This document shows positions 46,737 through 55,553 of a DNA stretch of 64,000 nucleotides, in pieces. Both the position numbers and the translations under genes were made by a program. The DNA is from JBBDWJ01 sp963824095. GTDB taxonomy: Bacteria; Acidobacteriota; Terriglobia; Bryobacterales; UBA6623. The notes under the pieces are model-generated. The model had not been told where the DNA came from. It searched no databases and saw only the letters and a list, made by a program, of their open reading frames with translations. The stretch is taken from NCBI GenBank assembly GCA_963824095.1, contig CAWGNS010000008.1:1054001-1118000 (forward strand), written 5' to 3'. The stretch's first letter is position 1. Each line of letters starts with the position of its first letter.

Positions 46737-48233
46737 ATGTCCCAACTGCTGCGCACCAAAAGCATCGACCGGCTGATCGAGCAGTCCGAAGACCCCGAGC
46801 ACCGCCTGCGCCGCCTGTTGGGCCCCTGGAGCCTGATGGCGCTGGGCATCGGCATCGTGATCGGCACCGGGATCTTCGTCCTCACCGGCACGGCCGCCGC
46901 CGGGGAAACCGTCAGCGTCCCCTCGATCGTCAAAGCGCCCCTGCTCGACCTGATCCTGCACGGCACCGACGTGGTTTCGACCTACGGCCGCCCCGGCGCC
47001 GGGCCCGGCATCGCCCTGTCGTTCCTGCTGACGGCGGTCGTTTGCGGCTTCGCGGCGCTGTGCTACGCCGAACTGGCCTCGATGATCCCCATCGCCGGCA
47101 GCGCCTACACCTTCGCCTATGCCACGCTGGGCGAGATCATCGCCTGGATCATCGGCTGGGACCTGATTCTCGAATACGCCGTGGCCAATATGGCGGTCGC
47201 CGTGGGCTTCTCCGCCTATTTCAACGACGTGCTGGTGAGCTTGTTTGGCGTACAACTGCCCGAGGTGCTCAGCCGGCCCCCGATCGAAGCGGGCGAATAC
47301 ACCGGGGCCTGGTTCAATCTGCCGGCATTCCTCATCCTGATGTTCCTCACGATGCTGCTGGTGCAAGGCATCCGCGAGAGCGCCGGCGCCAACAACATCG
47401 TCGTGCTGGTGAAGGTGGCCGCGATCCTGATCTTCGTTTTCGGCGCGGCGCGCGCCGTCGACACCGCCAACTACCATCCGTTCCTGCCGAACGGCTTTCA
47501 GGGGCTGTTGACCGGCTCGGCGATCGTCTTTTTTGCCTATATCGGCTTCGACTCCGTCTCGACTGCCAGCGAGGAATGCGCCAACCCGCAGCACGATCTG
47601 CCGTTTGCGATCATCGGGACACTGGCGGCCTGCACGATTCTCTATGTCTCAGTCGCGCTGGTGCTCACCGGCATGATGAACTGGACGCAACTGGGCAACG
47701 CGGCCCCGGTAGTCCACGCGTTGGAAGTGCACGGGTTCAACAAGATCCGCCAGGTGGTGGGCGTGGGGGCCGTGCTGGGTATGGTCTCGTCGATCATGGT
47801 CTCGCAGTATGGCCAGGCGCGTATCTGGTTCGCCATGTCGCGCGACGGGCTGCTGCCGCCGACGTTTTCGCGCGTCCACCGCAAGCACCGTACGCCGCAC
47901 GTCGCCACCTGGGTGGCGGGCTTTTTTGTAGCCATTCCGGCCAGCGTCTGGGACATCGGCACCTTCGCCGACCTGGCCAGCATCGGGACGCTGTTTGCAT
48001 TCGTGGTGGTGTCGGCGGGTGTGATCGTGCTGCGCCGGACGCAACCCGAGCGGCCACGAGGTTTCCGGGTGCCCTGGGTGCCGGCGGTGCCGCTGATCTC
48101 GATGACGGCGTGTTTCCTGCTGATGCTGGGGCTGCCGCTGGAGACCTGGATTCGCTTCGTGGTATGGCTGGTGATCGGCCTGGTGATTTACTGGCGCTTT
48201 GGCATGAAGCACAGCGAGTTCGCCGGCCAATAG
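46737..48233 (+). CDS. Amino acid permease (APC superfamily)
   Basis: A 498-aa transporter with about 12-14 membrane segments, the first containing MALGIGIVIGTGIFVLTG, the substrate-binding GTGIF motif of APC carriers. GSAYTFAYATLGEIIAWIIGWDL follows in TM3-4 and FAYIGFDSVSTASEE in TM6. It resembles cationic amino-acid transporters (CAT type). The ATG at 46737 has a TATGAT-like box 18 bases upstream. No regulator or partner is beside it. Confidence 0.9.
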   Translation: MSQLLRTKSIDRLIEQSEDPEHRLRRLLGPWSLMALGIGIVIGTGIFVLTGTAAAGETVSVPSIVKAPLLDLILHGTDVVSTYGRPGAGPGIALSFLLTAVVCGFAALCYAELASMIPIAGSAYTFAYATLGEIIAWIIGWDLILEYAVANMAVAVGFSAYFNDVLVSLFGVQLPEVLSRPPIEAGEYTGAWFNLPAFLILMFLTMLLVQGIRESAGANNIVVLVKVAAILIFVFGAARAVDTANYHPFLPNGFQGLLTGSAIVFFAYIGFDSVSTASEECANPQHDLPFAIIGTLAACTILYVSVALVLTGMMNWTQLGNAAPVVHALEVHGFNKIRQVVGVGAVLGMVSSIMVSQYGQARIWFAMSRDGLLPPTFSRVHRKHRTPHVATWVAGFFVAIPASVWDIGTFADLASIGTLFAFVVVSAGVIVLRRTQPERPRGFRVPWVPAVPLISMTACFLLMLGLPLETWIRFVVWLVIGLVIYWRFGMKHSEFAGQ

Positions 48234-48249
48234 CGAATCACCAAGTAGA

Positions 48250-48269
48250 GACAGGCGCTCCCGCCTGTC
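48250..48269. repeat. GACAGGCG palindromic repeat, copy 6
   Basis: GACAGGCG (48250-48257) and CGCCTGTC (48262-48269) flank CTCC, 17 bases after the permease stop and identical in core to copy 2. Confidence 0.8.
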
Positions 48270-48350
48270 CGGCCGCGTTGAGGACGCGGCCGCTTCCAAC
48301 ACCAGCCCGTTGCGTGACTCATCGCAACCGCATCCGGCCCAGCAACTCAA

Positions 48351-48376
48351 CGCTCCCTTACGGTCGCGGCTCCGAG
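48351..48376. repeat. CTCCCTTACGGTCGCGGCTC-type intergenic element
   Basis: CGCTCCCTTACGGTCGCGGC with CTCCGAG forms an imperfect hairpin. The reverse complement is a GAGCCGCGACCGTAAGGGAGCG-like word I associate with dispersed Acidobacteria repeats; here it is seen once. It lies close to the M24 peptidase stop. Confidence 0.45.
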
Positions 48377-48398
48377 TGCCGGCTCGCGGGCTTTGGGA

Positions 48399-49568
48399 TC
48401 AAAGCCGCAGCAACTGCTGCTGAACCTCACCGGTGGGGCCGGCGTCCTTTTCCGACACGTAGCAGTTGATCTCGCTGCGGATGCCAAACTTCTCCAGATA
48501 GATCCCGGGCTCCACCGAAAAGCACGTGCGCGCGATGATCGGGCGCTCGTCGTGCGTTTCCAGGTTGTCGAGGTTGGCGCCGTTGCCGTGGACGTCTTCG
48601 CCGATCGAATGGCCCGTGCGGTGGGTGAAGTATTCGCCGAAGCCCTGCTCTTGGATATGGCCGCGGGTGACGTCGTCCACTTCCCAACCGCCGATGGTGC
48701 GCTTTTCGGCGATGGCCTCACGCACGAAATCGACCGCCCGGTCGCGCGCGTCGCGCACCACGGTGAAGACGTTCTCCATCTCCGAAGGCGGCTGCTCGCC
48801 GCAATAGCCGGTCCAGGTGATGTCGTAATACACCGCCCCGGGGTGGTCGAGCTTGGCCCACATATCGATCAGCACCAGGTCCCCGCGGCGGATCGCCGTG
48901 CTGTTTTCGCGCGACGGAGCATAGTGCGGATTGCTGGCGTTGGCATTCGCCGCCACGATCGGGCTCGCATCGGTGACCATGCCCTGCTCGGCAAACCGCG
49001 CCAGGATGAACTCGGCGATCTCCACTTCCTGCACGCTGCCGTTGGCGCGCGTGCGGCTGGAAACCTCCTCGAACGCCTCCTGCCGAATGGCGTCGACCAG
49101 CCGGCCCGCGAAGTAGTGCGATTCAAGTTGCGCGGCCATCCAACGGGCTTCGAAATATTGCACCAGCGGACCCGAAGTCACCACCTCTTTGCCGAGGCCG
49201 CGAATCAGGTCGACCGTGCCGCCATCGACGAGCGAGACATAGGGGATCATGCAGTCGGGCGAAAACTGCATCGCAATGCGGCCGGCGGCCTTGAGAATGC
49301 ATTCCAGAAGCTGCCGCTGCTCTTGCCAGCCCGAATAGAGCTTGCGCTCGCCGGGCAGCGCATCGAGCATGCGCGACTCGATGCGATGCACGAGCTTCAG
49401 CGGCTCGCCTTGCGCGGGAATCCAGTAGTACCAACGTCGCGTGACGTGCAGCTTCGAGTCGAGCGAGAGTACCCGGTACGCAATGGGGTCCCGCTGGTGA
49501 TGATCGAAGAAAAGCCAGCCGTCGAGCTGTTGGGCGCGGAGTTGTTCTTGGATTTCGTGGAGGTCCAT
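48399..49568 (-). CDS. M24-family metallopeptidase (Xaa-Pro peptidase-like)
   Basis: A 389-aa enzyme with an N-terminal creatinase-like domain and the C-terminal pita-bread fold. The five metal ligands are visible in order: LIDMWAK (Asp), YYDITWTGY (Asp), THRTGHSIG (His), FSVEPGIYL (Glu) and RSEINCYV (Glu). It probably removes N-terminal residues before proline in the cytoplasm. The ATG at 49568 (MDLHEIQEQ) follows GAAGGT. DUF167 lies just upstream on the same strand. Confidence 0.92.
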   Translation of the reverse strand: MDLHEIQEQLRAQQLDGWLFFDHHQRDPIAYRVLSLDSKLHVTRRWYYWIPAQGEPLKLVHRIESRMLDALPGERKLYSGWQEQRQLLECILKAAGRIAMQFSPDCMIPYVSLVDGGTVDLIRGLGKEVVTSGPLVQYFEARWMAAQLESHYFAGRLVDAIRQEAFEEVSSRTRANGSVQEVEIAEFILARFAEQGMVTDASPIVAANANASNPHYAPSRENSTAIRRGDLVLIDMWAKLDHPGAVYYDITWTGYCGEQPPSEMENVFTVVRDARDRAVDFVREAIAEKRTIGGWEVDDVTRGHIQEQGFGEYFTHRTGHSIGEDVHGNGANLDNLETHDERPIIARTCFSVEPGIYLEKFGIRSEINCYVSEKDAGPTGEVQQQLLRL

Positions 49569-49626
49569 ACCTTCTACAATTGTCCGACGGTTTGGGACCC
49601 GGCGGGCGAGGTTTCGGGACTTTTGT

Positions 49627-49974
49627 TTACGAGGAATCGCCGGCAGCGTGGTGCAGCTTACTGTTGACCTCACTTTGCGACAATCCGTCGATCTGGACGA
49701 GCTTTCGGCGGCTGGTTTCGCCGTGAACAAGACTCACGGCCGAGCGCGGAACGCCGAGCAGCCGCGCCAGAAATTCGGTGCAGGCGCGGTTGGCGCGGCC
49801 CTCCACCGGAGGCGCCATCAACGCGATTTTCCACTCCTCGCCGGTCTGTCCGACCAGGCGATCGCGGGACGCGCCGGGCTGCACCTTGATGGCGATGCGG
49901 GCGGTACTTTCGGCGCGCGGCTGTGCTGGGGATTCGGTTCGAGAAGGGACTCGAGACTGAGTTCGCCGAGCCAT
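49627..49974 (-). CDS. DUF167 / YggU-family protein
   Basis: A 115-aa protein. The core has IAIKVQPGASRDRLVG, KIALMAPPVEGRANRACTEFL, and SLVHGETSRRKLVQIDGL, the standard DUF167 order. Family function is unknown; members are often near translation or cell-division genes. The first 28 residues are a disordered Arg/Ser/Pro-rich extension. Its frame stays open upstream inside the Wzt-like gene, but the family begins near the ATG at 49974. It lies 20 bases beyond the stop of that gene. Confidence 0.88.
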   Translation of the reverse strand: MARRTQSRVPSRTESPAQPRAESTARIAIKVQPGASRDRLVGQTGEEWKIALMAPPVEGRANRACTEFLARLLGVPRSAVSLVHGETSRRKLVQIDGLSQSEVNSKLHHAAGDSS

Positions 49975-49994
49975 AGTAATGGTCGCCGCACTCG

Positions 49995-51323
49995 CTAGGG
50001 CGAGTACACGCGGCACTGCACCTTCGGATGCAGGTTCGCCACGCCGGCGAGGCGGCGCCGGTCGAGCACTTGAAACGTGATCGCGTCGTCGAGCCAGTCG
50101 TGGCTGTGACCTTCGGGATGCTGCACCGCCACCGTCAGCGTGTATTCCTGCGGCGCGAGCCAGCAGTCGAACGCAAACTCGACTTCGAGCGTGTCTCCGG
50201 CTTTGCACGCCGTCGGCGCCGACGCCTCCAGGCTGCTGTTGGTGCCGAACACGTCCATGCCGGTGCGCGTGCGAATCAACATGCCGGCCATCGGCTGCGG
50301 CTGGGCGTGGTGGAACTTGGCGCGCAGCCGTACGCGCGCCGGCTGCCCGCTTTCGAACACGCGCGCCGGGCGGCCGTCGGCGCCGAGCAACTCGACCTCG
50401 ATGATCTCGGCATCGCGGTCGCCGTGACGGTGGCTGTAGTTGAGCGAATCGTCCGGGACGGCCGCCGGGAGCGTGTCCATCTCGTCGTAGGCCTTTTGGC
50501 GCTCGAGCACGGTTCCCACGTAGCGGTTGACCACGTCGGCCGGGCTGCCCTCCACCTGGATGCGGCCGTCGAGCAGAAAAATCGCGCGGTTGGAGATCTG
50601 CTTGATGAGTCCCAGGTCGTGCGAGACGCACACCACGGTGACGCCCATCTCCTGCAGCTCTTGAAACTTGCGGATGCAGCGGTTGGCGAACACGGCATCG
50701 CCGACCGCCAGCACCTCGTCGACGATCAGGATGTCGGGCTCGACGTGGATGGCGGTAGAAAACGCCAGCCGCACGTACATCCCCGAAGAGTAGGTCTTCA
50801 CCGGGCGGTCGATAAACTCGCCGATGCCGGCGAAACGCTCGATCGAGGGAAGCGCCTTGGTCACTTCGGCGCGCGAGAGCCCCATGATCTCGCCGTTGAT
50901 GTAAACGTTCTCGCGTCCGCTGAATTCGGGATTGAAGCCGGCGCCCAACTCGAGCAAGGCGGCCACACGCCCCTGCCGCACCACGCGCCCCGTCGTCGGC
51001 TGCAGAATGCCACACAAGACCTGCAACAGCGTGCTCTTGCCGCAGCCGTTAGGGCCAACGATACCCAGCGTCTCGCCTTTTTCGATCGCGAAATCGATGT
51101 CGCGCAGAGCCCAAAAATCCTGATGCAGCCGCCGCCGGCCAAACCACAACGCCTCGCGCAAGCGGTCCACCGGCCGGCTGTAGATCTGGTAGAGCTTGGA
51201 AACGTTTTGAACGGAAATCACGGCGGATGAGAACCGGCTGATCGGCGGATCGGCCGACCCGGCCGGCTGCGCACCAACGACGGCAGCCTCCATATCCGGC
51301 GCATTGTTGAACGACGACTTCAT
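49995..51323 (-). CDS. ABC exporter ATP-binding subunit, Wzt type with C-terminal carbohydrate-binding domain
   Basis: A 442-aa ATPase that powers export of an undecaprenyl-linked polysaccharide. Walker A GPNGCGKST is near residues 88-96, signature SSGMYVRLAF and Walker B PDILIVDEVLAVGD follow, and the H-loop is VSHD. The last 150 residues are a beta-sandwich of the Wzt C-terminal kind (VRLRAKFHH, TCKAGDTLEVEFAFDCWLAPQEYTLTVAV), which in Wzt recognises the capped glycan end. Start ATG 51323 is preferred; ATG 51293 is possible. The permease gene is 92 bases upstream. Confidence 0.9.
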   Translation of the reverse strand: MKSSFNNAPDMEAAVVGAQPAGSADPPISRFSSAVISVQNVSKLYQIYSRPVDRLREALWFGRRRLHQDFWALRDIDFAIEKGETLGIVGPNGCGKSTLLQVLCGILQPTTGRVVRQGRVAALLELGAGFNPEFSGRENVYINGEIMGLSRAEVTKALPSIERFAGIGEFIDRPVKTYSSGMYVRLAFSTAIHVEPDILIVDEVLAVGDAVFANRCIRKFQELQEMGVTVVCVSHDLGLIKQISNRAIFLLDGRIQVEGSPADVVNRYVGTVLERQKAYDEMDTLPAAVPDDSLNYSHRHGDRDAEIIEVELLGADGRPARVFESGQPARVRLRAKFHHAQPQPMAGMLIRTRTGMDVFGTNSSLEASAPTACKAGDTLEVEFAFDCWLAPQEYTLTVAVQHPEGHSHDWLDDAITFQVLDRRRLAGVANLHPKVQCRVYSP

Positions 51324-51381
51324 ACAACCAACCGGCCACGACCGGCAAACCATAAATCCAACGGATCCGCCACTCCGCGCG

Positions 51382-51404
51382 GATCAACCGATCAACCATC
51401 AACC
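51382..51404. repeat. GGTTGATC short tandem repeat, second site
   Basis: GATCAACC at 51382-51389 and 51390-51397, then ATCAACC, give three tandem units on the minus strand, the same unit as at 44889-44920. It lies in the Wzm-Wzt gap. Confidence 0.7.
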
Positions 51405-51415
51405 GAACAACGGCC

Positions 51416-52645
51416 TCACAATGAATCCACGAACGAGCCCTTCAACTTATGAAACAACCCATGGCCGACCACGAACAGCAGCGCTCCGATCGCTGTCACC
51501 AACGCCAACGGCGTCCAGTCCGGCGCGGCCCCTTCGAGAAAGACTTGGCGGTAGGCGCGCACTAGCACGAACATCGGGTTCAGCTCGAACAGCCACAGAT
51601 AGTTCTGCGGCAGGGCGCGCGCGTCGTAGCAGATCGGCGTGGTAAAGAACCAGATCGTCAGCACAAACCCGATGATCTGGCCGAGGTCGCGAAAGAAAAC
51701 GCCGAGCGCCGCCAACAGCCAGCATAGCCCCAGTGTGAGCAGGAATTGGGGGATCAACACCAGCGGCAGCAACAGCGCGGTGGTCGAAAACGCGTAGCCG
51801 AACAGCGCCATCGCGCCCGTGAAAATCAGCAGCCCGAAAACCTCGCTGAACAATCCGCTGAACACCAGCGTCACGGGCAGAATCTCCACCGGGAACAGCA
51901 GCTTCTTGACGAAGTTGCCGTGCTCGAGGATCACGCCCGGGGCGCGCCCGATCGCTTCGCTCATCGCCAGCCACGGCACCATCCCGGCCAGAAAATACAT
52001 CAGGAAGCCGGTCGAGCTGGTGTCGTTGCCGGCGCGCTGGCGCAGCACCACGCCGAAGACGAAATAGTAGGTCAGCATCATCAGCAGCGGATGGATGACC
52101 GTCCAGAACAGACCGGCGAACGAACCGCGGTAACGGCCGACGATGTCACGGCGCACCAGCGAGCGAATCAGCGAGCCATGCTTGAGCAGGGTCCGCACCG
52201 GATAGACGAAAGCGCGAACCGTGGTACGCAGCAGGCGTTCGAGCCCCAGACGTCCCGGCCGCGTCACCTGGCGGCGACGCAACAGGAGCGAACCGCCGTC
52301 GCTTTCGGCCTCGAGTAGTAGGAATGGCGAGCCTTGCTCGAAAAACCAAGCCCGGTTCTCGCGCAGCGGCGAAACGAACACGCGATAGCGGCCGGGTTCG
52401 CTCGGCAGCGTCACAACGAGGTGGACCGGAAGATTGCTGCCCGGCGCGATCGGACGCGGCAGGCAGGCGTGCGGGCCATCGATCAGCAGGTTGTCGGTTT
52501 CAGCGTCGAAGACCTGATAGCCGACGGCGTAGGACTCCTCGTTCGACCAGACTTCGGGCCCGCCGTTGGTCAGCGTGAATTGGACATCAAGTTGGTGGCC
52601 GGCTTCCGAGGGCGCGACGGCGACCCCGGAGTAGCGCGCAATCAT
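51416..52645 (-). CDS. ABC exporter permease (Wzm type) with N-terminal beta-sandwich domain
   Basis: A 409-aa ABC-2 permease. The transmembrane core starts near residue 160 with FWTVIHPLLMMLTYYFVFGVVL, and the later membrane segments include YFLAGMVPWLAMSEA and FNLNPMF-like LFELNPMFVLVRAYRQ, as in O-antigen exporters. Residues about 1-130 instead form a beta-rich domain (VQFTLTNGGPEVW, PGSNLPVHLVVTLPSEPGRYRVFV) resembling the glycan-binding domain of Wzt. Normal Wzm lacks it. The gene overlaps the glycosyltransferase gene by 4 bases (ATGA). Confidence 0.88.
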   Translation of the reverse strand: MIARYSGVAVAPSEAGHQLDVQFTLTNGGPEVWSNEESYAVGYQVFDAETDNLLIDGPHACLPRPIAPGSNLPVHLVVTLPSEPGRYRVFVSPLRENRAWFFEQGSPFLLLEAESDGGSLLLRRRQVTRPGRLGLERLLRTTVRAFVYPVRTLLKHGSLIRSLVRRDIVGRYRGSFAGLFWTVIHPLLMMLTYYFVFGVVLRQRAGNDTSSTGFLMYFLAGMVPWLAMSEAIGRAPGVILEHGNFVKKLLFPVEILPVTLVFSGLFSEVFGLLIFTGAMALFGYAFSTTALLLPLVLIPQFLLTLGLCWLLAALGVFFRDLGQIIGFVLTIWFFTTPICYDARALPQNYLWLFELNPMFVLVRAYRQVFLEGAAPDWTPLALVTAIGALLFVVGHGLFHKLKGSFVDSL

Positions 52646-54810
52646 TCCGCCGCTCCCGCGTACAACTCGGCAGGATAGCGCGCCTTGACGGCGCCCGTCT
52701 TACGACCGACCGCGTAGATCGCGTCGCCGCGCAAATGATCGGGAAGCTGGTAGCGATCGAGCAGTTGCTTGATCCATTCGTGCTCGAGGGTTGGCTTTTC
52801 GAGGTAGGGGCCGGTTTCCAGCCGTACGATCTCGAAACCGGCGGCCTCCAGCAGCGCGTGCACGTCGCGCGGCGCATATTCGCGGGCGTGCCGCGGGTCG
52901 ACCGAGCCGTCCTTGGCGGGCTGCACGTACTGGTGGAACAAACCGGGGTGATAGCCCAGCAGCACCGCTCCCACGGCCCGCATGCTGCAGATGTTCGGCG
53001 TCGAAAGCACCAGGTGGCCGCCGGTCTTGAGGATGCGGTTGATCTCGGCCATCATGTGCATCGGGTCGTCGTAGAGGTGCTCGAGCAGTTCACAGCACAG
53101 CACGGTCGAAAAGAAACCGTCCACGTAGGGGTAGCGGTCGTTTTCGGCGTCGAAGTGGTCGATCTGGCACTCGAAGCGCTCGCCGGAGCGCGAATGCACC
53201 ACGCGCCGATCGACCTTACCTACTTCTCCGAGGTAGCTGCCGTGGACCTCGCCGTAGCCAAGCCGGGTTTTTAGGGCTGGCGTGATCTGGAGATAGGCCC
53301 CCATTTCGAGCACGCGATCGCCGGGGGCTCCGGGCGGGGTGATTTCGAGCGTGCGCACCAGCCGGGTGATGTGATTCTCCACATAGATGGCGTCGCCGGC
53401 CTGGTTGAAGCAGAAGCCGCGGATGTATTCGGCCAGGGCGTCGCGCTCGATGGGCGAGAGATCGCGCCCGCCGATGGGTTTGGGAACGCCATTCACCTCG
53501 ACGCCGCTGCCTGACGTCACGACGGCCGCTGCCGCCGGCTCCAGAGCTTCCACGCCCCGCAGTCTGGACTTCGGTCCGGCCTCGCCCGCGGCGGCGTGTT
53601 GGGCCGCTTCCGCCGTCGCAAACGTGGTCGGACTGCGAACCGGCTCGGCCTTACCCTTGACCACCAGGCGAATCCAATCGGCATAGAGTTCGCCGACGCG
53701 CCGCCAACTGCACTCGGTCGCCGCGTACTGGCGGGCGCGCTCGCCCATGGCCCGCCCGGCTTCGGGGTGCGTCACCAGCAGGTTGAGGTATTCGAACAAC
53801 ACGTCCACCTCGCCCTCGCCCACCGGCGCTTTCAGGCAAATCTCTCCCGGCAGTTCCGCAAACGCGCCAACGTCGGAAACAATCACGGCGCGGCCCAGCC
53901 CCAACGCCCGCTGCAGTGTCCCCGAGGTCTCGCCGACCGTCGGATAGCGCAGGTTGAGGCAAATATCGACAGTCGCCATGTACTCGACCAGCTCGTTGGT
54001 CGGCACATAGCCGAGCAGCCGCACGTGCTCGCGCAGGCCCAACTGCTCGATCAGGCGCCGCACGGGCAGGTCGGGATGCTCCTGGCCGACCAGGATCATC
54101 TTGACGCGCGCATCGACGCGCACCAGCCGCTGCATCGCGCGCAGAGCTTCCGCGATCCGCTTGTAGGGCTTCAAGAATCCGAAGATCCCGATCAGCGGCG
54201 TCGACTCGTCCAGGCCGAGTTGCGCGCGGCGGTTGTTGCGGTTGCTCTCGGGCAGCCAGACGCCGTGCGGAATCTTGCGCACCGGCGTGGCGATGCCGGT
54301 CGCAACGACCTGCTCCATCATGAAACGGCTATGGACGACGGCCGCTCGGCAGCCTTCGAGAATGCGCCGGTTCATCGGCAGGTCGTAGTCGGGCCCGATT
54401 TCGAGCGCCGCGACGCGCTGCGCAAAAGCCAGAGCTTCGGCGCCGCCTTCGTGCTCGACCTCGCGCAGGTAGCCGGCCCAATCGCCGCGTCGGATGGTGA
54501 CGTCGGCGAGCAGGTGATGCAAATTGATCTCGTGCAGAACGACGATGCCGGGGTGCGCGATCGCGGCGTCGTAAACGTGGGCGTGGTCGCCGTTGTTGCC
54601 CAACTGGTAGAGCACCGCGTCGAACGCTTCGGGGCGAAATTCGCCCGATTTCCGCAGCGGTATCGCGGCGCCGGGGGACACGGCTTCATAGCCCTCGCCC
54701 GGGAAGGCCTCGACCTCGAAATGACGGGCCAACTCGGGCAGCAGGGCCTGGCAATAGTCCGCGATCCCCGACTGGGCCGGGGGGAGAGGGCTGAAAACAG
54801 CCAGCTTCAT
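52642..54810 (-). CDS. Fusion of GT4 glycosyltransferase and SAM methyltransferase
   Basis: A 722-aa two-enzyme protein. Residues 1-385 are a GT4-type glycosyltransferase (KIPHGVWLPE, FGFLKPYKR, TVGETSGTLQRALGLGRAVIVSD). A low-complexity Ala/Gly/Glu linker of about 55 residues follows, then a class I methyltransferase with motif I VLEMGAY near 501-507, and VLCCELLEHLYDD near 570-585. The fusion could add a sugar and cap it by methylation, which would stop chain growth and mark it for the exporter. The start lies in the DUF3108 stop (ATGA). Confidence 0.88.
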   Translation of the reverse strand: MKLAVFSPLPPAQSGIADYCQALLPELARHFEVEAFPGEGYEAVSPGAAIPLRKSGEFRPEAFDAVLYQLGNNGDHAHVYDAAIAHPGIVVLHEINLHHLLADVTIRRGDWAGYLREVEHEGGAEALAFAQRVAALEIGPDYDLPMNRRILEGCRAAVVHSRFMMEQVVATGIATPVRKIPHGVWLPESNRNNRRAQLGLDESTPLIGIFGFLKPYKRIAEALRAMQRLVRVDARVKMILVGQEHPDLPVRRLIEQLGLREHVRLLGYVPTNELVEYMATVDICLNLRYPTVGETSGTLQRALGLGRAVIVSDVGAFAELPGEICLKAPVGEGEVDVLFEYLNLLVTHPEAGRAMGERARQYAATECSWRRVGELYADWIRLVVKGKAEPVRSPTTFATAEAAQHAAAGEAGPKSRLRGVEALEPAAAAVVTSGSGVEVNGVPKPIGGRDLSPIERDALAEYIRGFCFNQAGDAIYVENHITRLVRTLEITPPGAPGDRVLEMGAYLQITPALKTRLGYGEVHGSYLGEVGKVDRRVVHSRSGERFECQIDHFDAENDRYPYVDGFFSTVLCCELLEHLYDDPMHMMAEINRILKTGGHLVLSTPNICSMRAVGAVLLGYHPGLFHQYVQPAKDGSVDPRHAREYAPRDVHALLEAAGFEIVRLETGPYLEKPTLEHEWIKQLLDRYQLPDHLRGDAIYAVGRKTGAVKARYPAELYAGAAE

Positions 54811-55553
54811 TTCACCAGTTTGAGGGAGAAGGTACCTAACTCAAAGGGTACCCGAATGAGCACCGGAGTGCGCGCGGCGTCCTGGCTGAAGAAAATCTCG
54901 AAGCTGCGCTGCGAAGCCGGTCCGGTCAGATCGATCAGGATGCGGTCGGTCTTGACGGTCTCGCCGGCGACCTCGAGATCGCGGGTTTCGGCATAGGTCA
55001 TGGTGACCTGGTATTGCGCGCCGAAGTTCAGATCATCGGGCGGCGGAATCCGGCCGCGCCCGATCTCGCTGCGCAGCAGGTAAAGGAAGGTCAGCCCGTC
55101 CCGCGCGCAGGAGGGAACGGGGAACTCGCTGTCGCCGCCGTTCTTGGTCTTGCGGGTCGCGATGTGTTTCTGCTGATCGAATTCGACGGTTTCCTCGACC
55201 CGCTTGCCGCCATGAACGGAATCCTTGTCGAGTTCGAGAGAACACAGATTGGCGTCGGCCCGGGAGCTGTATTCATCGTGGATCTCGAAGTTGGGCAGAG
55301 TGGCGGTCACACGCGCGTGGAACTGCCAGCCGTTGGTCTCGCTATTGGCCCGAAACTCGACCTCTCCCAGGCTCAGGCCGCTGGGCCAGGTGACTTCGTA
55401 GACCAATCGTTCACCCGAAGAAAACGGGACTGCATCGCTGGCCGCCGACGCCGCTGGAAACAGGCACGCCAGCAAAAAGGCAAGCCACAGCCCGGCCGCC
55501 AACTCACGCGGCCTCGACTGGAAAAGGTTTGTGTGGAGAAAATGTGCGGTCAC
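54807..55553 (-). CDS. DUF3108-family secreted protein
   Basis: A 248-aa exported protein with a signal peptide (about residues 18-37, ending SAASDAV). The DUF3108 body has GERLVYEVTWPSGLSLGEVEF, RVTATLPNFEIHDEYSS and FEIFFSQDAARTPVLIRVPF. These proteins are outer-envelope linked, with unknown job. It overlaps the upstream glycosyltransferase (55550-55553) and the downstream fusion gene (54807-54810) by 4 bases each, so it is translated within the polysaccharide operon. Confidence 0.87.
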   Translation of the reverse strand: MTAHFLHTNLFQSRPRELAAGLWLAFLLACLFPAASAASDAVPFSSGERLVYEVTWPSGLSLGEVEFRANSETNGWQFHARVTATLPNFEIHDEYSSRADANLCSLELDKDSVHGGKRVEETVEFDQQKHIATRKTKNGGDSEFPVPSCARDGLTFLYLLRSEIGRGRIPPPDDLNFGAQYQVTMTYAETRDLEVAGETVKTDRILIDLTGPASQRSFEIFFSQDAARTPVLIRVPFELGTFSLKLVK

